From contig NZ_CP147247.1 of NCBI RefSeq assembly GCF_002140975.2, forward strand, positions 2,605,001-2,669,000: DNA of 64,000 bases, written 5' to 3'. Numbering within the stretch: the first letter of the stretch is position 1; every line of letters begins with the position of its first letter. The notes under the pieces were generated by a model. It saw only the letters and a list, made by a program, of their open reading frames with translations, was not told the DNA's origin and ran no database searches. Shown one piece after another: positions 61,939 to 64,000 of the stretch. The stretch comes from Enterococcus sp. 9E7_DIV0242. Its GTDB lineage: Bacteria; Bacillota; Bacilli; Lactobacillales; Enterococcaceae. The position numbers and the translations under genes were made by a program.

Positions 61939-62394
61939 TTACTGAATTGTCCTCAGAAAATATCTGGAAACAGGACCCACAATCAAAAGCTGCAAAGGAA
62001 AGGCACATACAGCATTTAGACTCATCGCTTGAAGATAGTTAATCAATACATTTCCTGAAAAATTTTGCTGCATGATCAAACCAAATAATGACATGCACAG
62101 AACCATCCCTAAAACCATACACCCGGAGATCACCAACGCTGTCAGAGGCATTTTCCCCTTATTTTTTCCTAATAGCTTAAACGCAATATTTTTTGCGAAC
62201 GGTCCCACAATTAAAACATCTAGTACCAAAGCAACTAAAAATGCGGGTAAAAAGCCCGGTAAAATTTCGGATGGCGTCATTCCTCCCATCCCTTTATGTA
62301 GGAATGTATTATAAACACTCATTCCAAAAACCATCATTGTACACATCATCAATGTAAAAATAATACTTTCTTTTTTATTTGTTGGCAAAATCAT
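61939..62394 (-). CDS. DUF2798-family membrane protein
   Basis: 151 aa with four membrane segments; two similar halves (ESIIFTLMMCTMMVFGMSVYN and ALVISGCMVLGMVLCMSLF split by loops), PGFLPAFLVALVLD. Family function unknown. First gene of the pair with TetR. RBS agaggaga. Confidence 0.8.
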   Translation of the reverse strand: MILPTNKKESIIFTLMMCTMMVFGMSVYNTFLHKGMGGMTPSEILPGFLPAFLVALVLDVLIVGPFAKNIAFKLLGKNKGKMPLTALVISGCMVLGMVLCMSLFGLIMQQNFSGNVLINYLQAMSLNAVCAFPLQLLIVGPVSRYFLRTIQ

Positions 62395-62493
62395 TCTCTC
62401 CTCTATCTTTTATACTGCTACATGAGTTTGTACGACTATCTATCCATACCTCTTTCAAAAAAGTATCTTCTTTCAAATAGATAGTTACCATCT

Positions 62494-62524
62494 GCTTGAA
62501 ATACCGCTTCACACTATTTCAAGC
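62494..62524. promoter_or_regulatory. Perfect inverted repeat, possible TetR operator
   Basis: GCTTGAAATA and TATTTCAAGC with an 11-base centre, 100 bases upstream of the DUF2798 start. No T-run follows on either strand, so operator use is more likely than termination. Confidence 0.5.
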
Positions 62525-62739
62525 GGTTTCCCAATAAAACAAGGTTTATACATCTTTTTGAGCAGCGTCTACTATGGTATCAAAAATCAAGCATCTTCGT
62601 AAGCATTTTTTTCTTGAAATAATACTTTTTTTCTGCACACCCTTAGTAGCAGACTTTCATGTAAAAAAAAGACTGTTCCACACTAAAAGGTCCTTCCCTA
62701 ACCGTATTGTCATTTCTCAGAGAATAGCGCATAAAAAAA

Positions 62740-62761
62740 GACCGAAAATATTTTTCCGGTC
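62740..62761 (-). terminator. Terminator of the 23-codon peptide gene
   Basis: GACCG(g)AAAA/TTTTCGGTC stem followed by TTTTTTT on the minus strand, 30 bases past the stop. Confidence 0.82.
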
Positions 62762-62790
62762 GCAGAACATTCAATTATTCGGTTATTTAA

Positions 62791-62862
62791 TTAGAAGAAT
62801 AAGTTGAAAAAGTTCAAAGTTGCGCTTAACCAGTATTGAACAACACCACTAATGAATGACAT
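62791..62862 (-). CDS. 23-aa hydrophobic peptide gene
   Basis: Too short for ordinary gene calling. The ATG at 62862 follows aggagggg by 5-6 bases. The peptide begins MSFISGVVQYWLSATLNF and ends NLFF; it is almost wholly hydrophobic with no charged residue, so one membrane helix is likely. A promoter (62892-62920) and terminator (62740-62761) frame it as a transcript of about 145 bases. I do not recognise a family. A type I toxin, a membrane-active peptide, a signal peptide or a leader are options. Confidence 0.7.
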   Translation of the reverse strand: MSFISGVVQYWLSATLNFFNLFF

Positions 62863-62891
62863 GTACACCCCTCCTGTCTCTTTGTAACGTA

Positions 62892-62920
62892 ATAATAACA
62901 TAGAGTTTATTTTTTGTCAT
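62892..62920 (-). promoter_or_regulatory. Promoter of the peptide gene
   Basis: Minus strand ATGACA (complement at 62915-62920), 17-base spacer, TATTAT (complement at 62892-62897), about 30 bases before the ATG. Confidence 0.65.
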
Positions 62921-63029
62921 CTATTTTTTTCTAAAAAACCAAAATAAACTATTTTAAGCGTGTTTTATATGTGTGAATAGAAAATAAGTATGTTCTTTTA
63001 ATTGAACTATCTTGTTGTCCAATTCAAAA

Positions 63030-63045
63030 TGTTTCACATGAAACA
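63030..63045. other. parS site
   Basis: Perfect palindrome TGTTTCACATGAAACA, one central step away from the Bacillus consensus TGTTTCACGTGAAACA. It is the loading site for the ParB encoded at 14187-15080. It lies in a noncoding gap. Confidence 0.9.
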
Positions 63046-63282
63046 AATGGAAGAATCTCATACCTAACGATAGCTACTATGTAGTAGATAGGAAATGACC
63101 GCATTAATTTCTATTAGTTATTTTACTCATAGCTCTCAGGTCCCTCTGTATTCAACATTCCATTCATCTTTTTTTGTGTAACAAAAATAATTCATCTATT
63201 TCGTCTCAAAAGGACTCGACTATTTTATTTCTAAATCCAATCAAATGAATAAATATTTTAAACCTATGCAAAAAAACAAACC

Positions 63283-63316
63283 GCATTTTTAGACAGTCAT
63301 AACTGTTCAAAAATGC
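63283..63316 (-). terminator. Terminator of the LRR gene
   Basis: GCATTTTT-ACAGT and ACTGT-AAAAATGC arms, followed by GGTTTGTTTTTTT on the minus strand, 40 bases past the stop. Positions 63046-63282 show nothing else. Confidence 0.82.
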
Positions 63317-63355
63317 AATCTGCTTTATGAGCTATTTTAAATAAATACTATAGTT

Positions 63356-64000
63356 CTATTTCCAATGTAGAGGGACAATTGCTTCTCCAGAAAAATTGAA
63401 GTAGCCTTCGTCTGTATCACTTCTCGCGTTCCAACTGTATCTCAATTCTGTCGTATCACTGCTCAAGTTATTCCAACTCAAAATACCATTCTCACAAGTA
63501 AAACCCTCATCGTTCGATTCATACTCTACCTCAGTATCGCCAAAATGATTTGACAAAATAACCGGATCTACCAATTGATACTGAGTCATGCCATTTTTTA
63601 GAACAATTGTTTGGCTATATCGTGCTTCTTCCAAAATAGTCAAACTCGTTAGGTTAGTCAATGGATTTAGGACCGTTAAATCTAAAATCGGTCTAAGAGA
63701 AGTATCCCCTTCGTCCATGCCAACGCCCAATTCCAAATAAATTTCCTCCAGCTGATTCATATTTTGAAAAAAGTCAATAGAATACGCCGGGGCATGCCAA
63801 TCTTTAAATTCTTTTAATTTAGTCAGCTTCTCCAATGGTCTATAGTCAACCGCTTCTGATCCTTCAGAAGCATACTCAGTAATATTCTCCAAATATTGAA
63901 GGCCTTCTAAACTATATGCACCTGATTCATCATCATACTTTCTTGTTAGATCTCTTAATACATCTTTTTCTATCAACCCGTATTCTTCGTAAATTTCATC
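63356..64000 (-). CDS. Leucine-rich-repeat protein, internalin-like, 5' end cut by window
   Basis: The frame is open through the right edge, so the true start is outside; 214 codons are visible. Several leucine-rich repeats of internalin type (LEGLQYLENI, LEKLTKLKEF, MNQLEEIYL, LNPLTNLTSL), followed by an Ig-like region (NGILSWNNLSSDTTELRYSW). No wall anchor is at the C-terminus. Surface interaction role is inferred; the signal peptide would lie outside the window. Confidence 0.8.
   Translation of the reverse strand, partial: DEIYEEYGLIEKDVLRDLTRKYDDESGAYSLEGLQYLENITEYASEGSEAVDYRPLEKLTKLKEFKDWHAPAYSIDFFQNMNQLEEIYLELGVGMDEGDTSLRPILDLTVLNPLTNLTSLTILEEARYSQTIVLKNGMTQYQLVDPVILSNHFGDTEVEYESNDEGFTCENGILSWNNLSSDTTELRYSWNARSDTDEGYFNFSGEAIVPLHWK

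Noticed and set aside
62574..62807. 77-codon plus-strand frame antisense to the peptide gene region
   Set aside because: No Shine-Dalgarno, and it runs through the terminator and the peptide gene.

Overview
The window looks like low-GC Gram-positive chromosomal DNA from an Enterococcus-like organism (Lactobacillales). The evidence is a complete 16S rRNA gene, a CroRS-type two-component pair beside serS, WxL surface proteins with their DUF916/DUF3324 partner, Efa-type (Mn) and Adc-type (Zn) metal transporters, T-box leaders and many LPXTG-type surface proteins. I do not name a species. Most genes, including 16S, are on the minus strand. Together with a consensus parS site near the right edge, this suggests the replication origin lies to the right of the window.

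Layout, left to right. Positions 1-1870: 16S rRNA (minus) with two tandem promoters. 2.2-5.6 kb (plus): croR-croS, then serS behind a serine T-box. 6-7.5 kb (plus): a membrane-anchored peptidoglycan/polysaccharide deacetylase. 7.6-16.6 kb (minus): guaB, a DUF1129 membrane protein, ychF, a DUF951 protein, an HTH protein, a MucBP-type LPXTG protein, and rsmG-parA-parB. 16.9-18 kb: a GNAT enzyme and an unknown protein. 18.1-19 kb (plus): a PadR regulator and a DUF1700-like membrane protein. 19-20 kb: prs. 20.3-24.5 kb (plus): oleate hydratase, an IS3-type insertion-sequence remnant and a secreted alpha/beta hydrolase. 24.8-27.4 kb (minus): efaCBA-type manganese transporter behind a DtxR/MntR-type operator. 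27.8-31.4 kb (plus): a wall-anchored two-domain nucleotidase. 31.5-43.6 kb (minus): glmU, a five-gene WxL cell-surface operon with an L-type lectin, purR, the adcA-adcC-adcB zinc operon behind a Zur-type box, and ispE. 43.7-55 kb (minus): veg, a SigH/ComX-like sigma factor, yacP, rlmB, mrnC, cysS, cysE (Cys T-box), gltX, ispF, ispD, a PIN/TRAM protein, radA and dut. 55-64 kb is accessory: a polytopic membrane protein, an ArpU-like regulator, a lipoprotein, an aldo/keto reductase with a divergent HxlR regulator, an MFS exporter, a DUF2798-TetR pair, a 23-codon peptide gene with its own promoter and terminator, parS, and an LRR protein cut by the window edge.

How the parts work together. The T-box leaders tie serS and the cysE-cysS-mrnC-rlmB-yacP operon to tRNA charging. 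The two metal operons carry different operator types, so manganese and zinc uptake are probably controlled separately. ParA, ParB and the distal parS form the chromosome segregation system. A dispersed intergenic repeat family occurs in four places (about 5.7, 24.5, 33.2 and 42.4 kb). The item least explained by known families is the 23-aa hydrophobic peptide unit at 62.74-62.92 kb.
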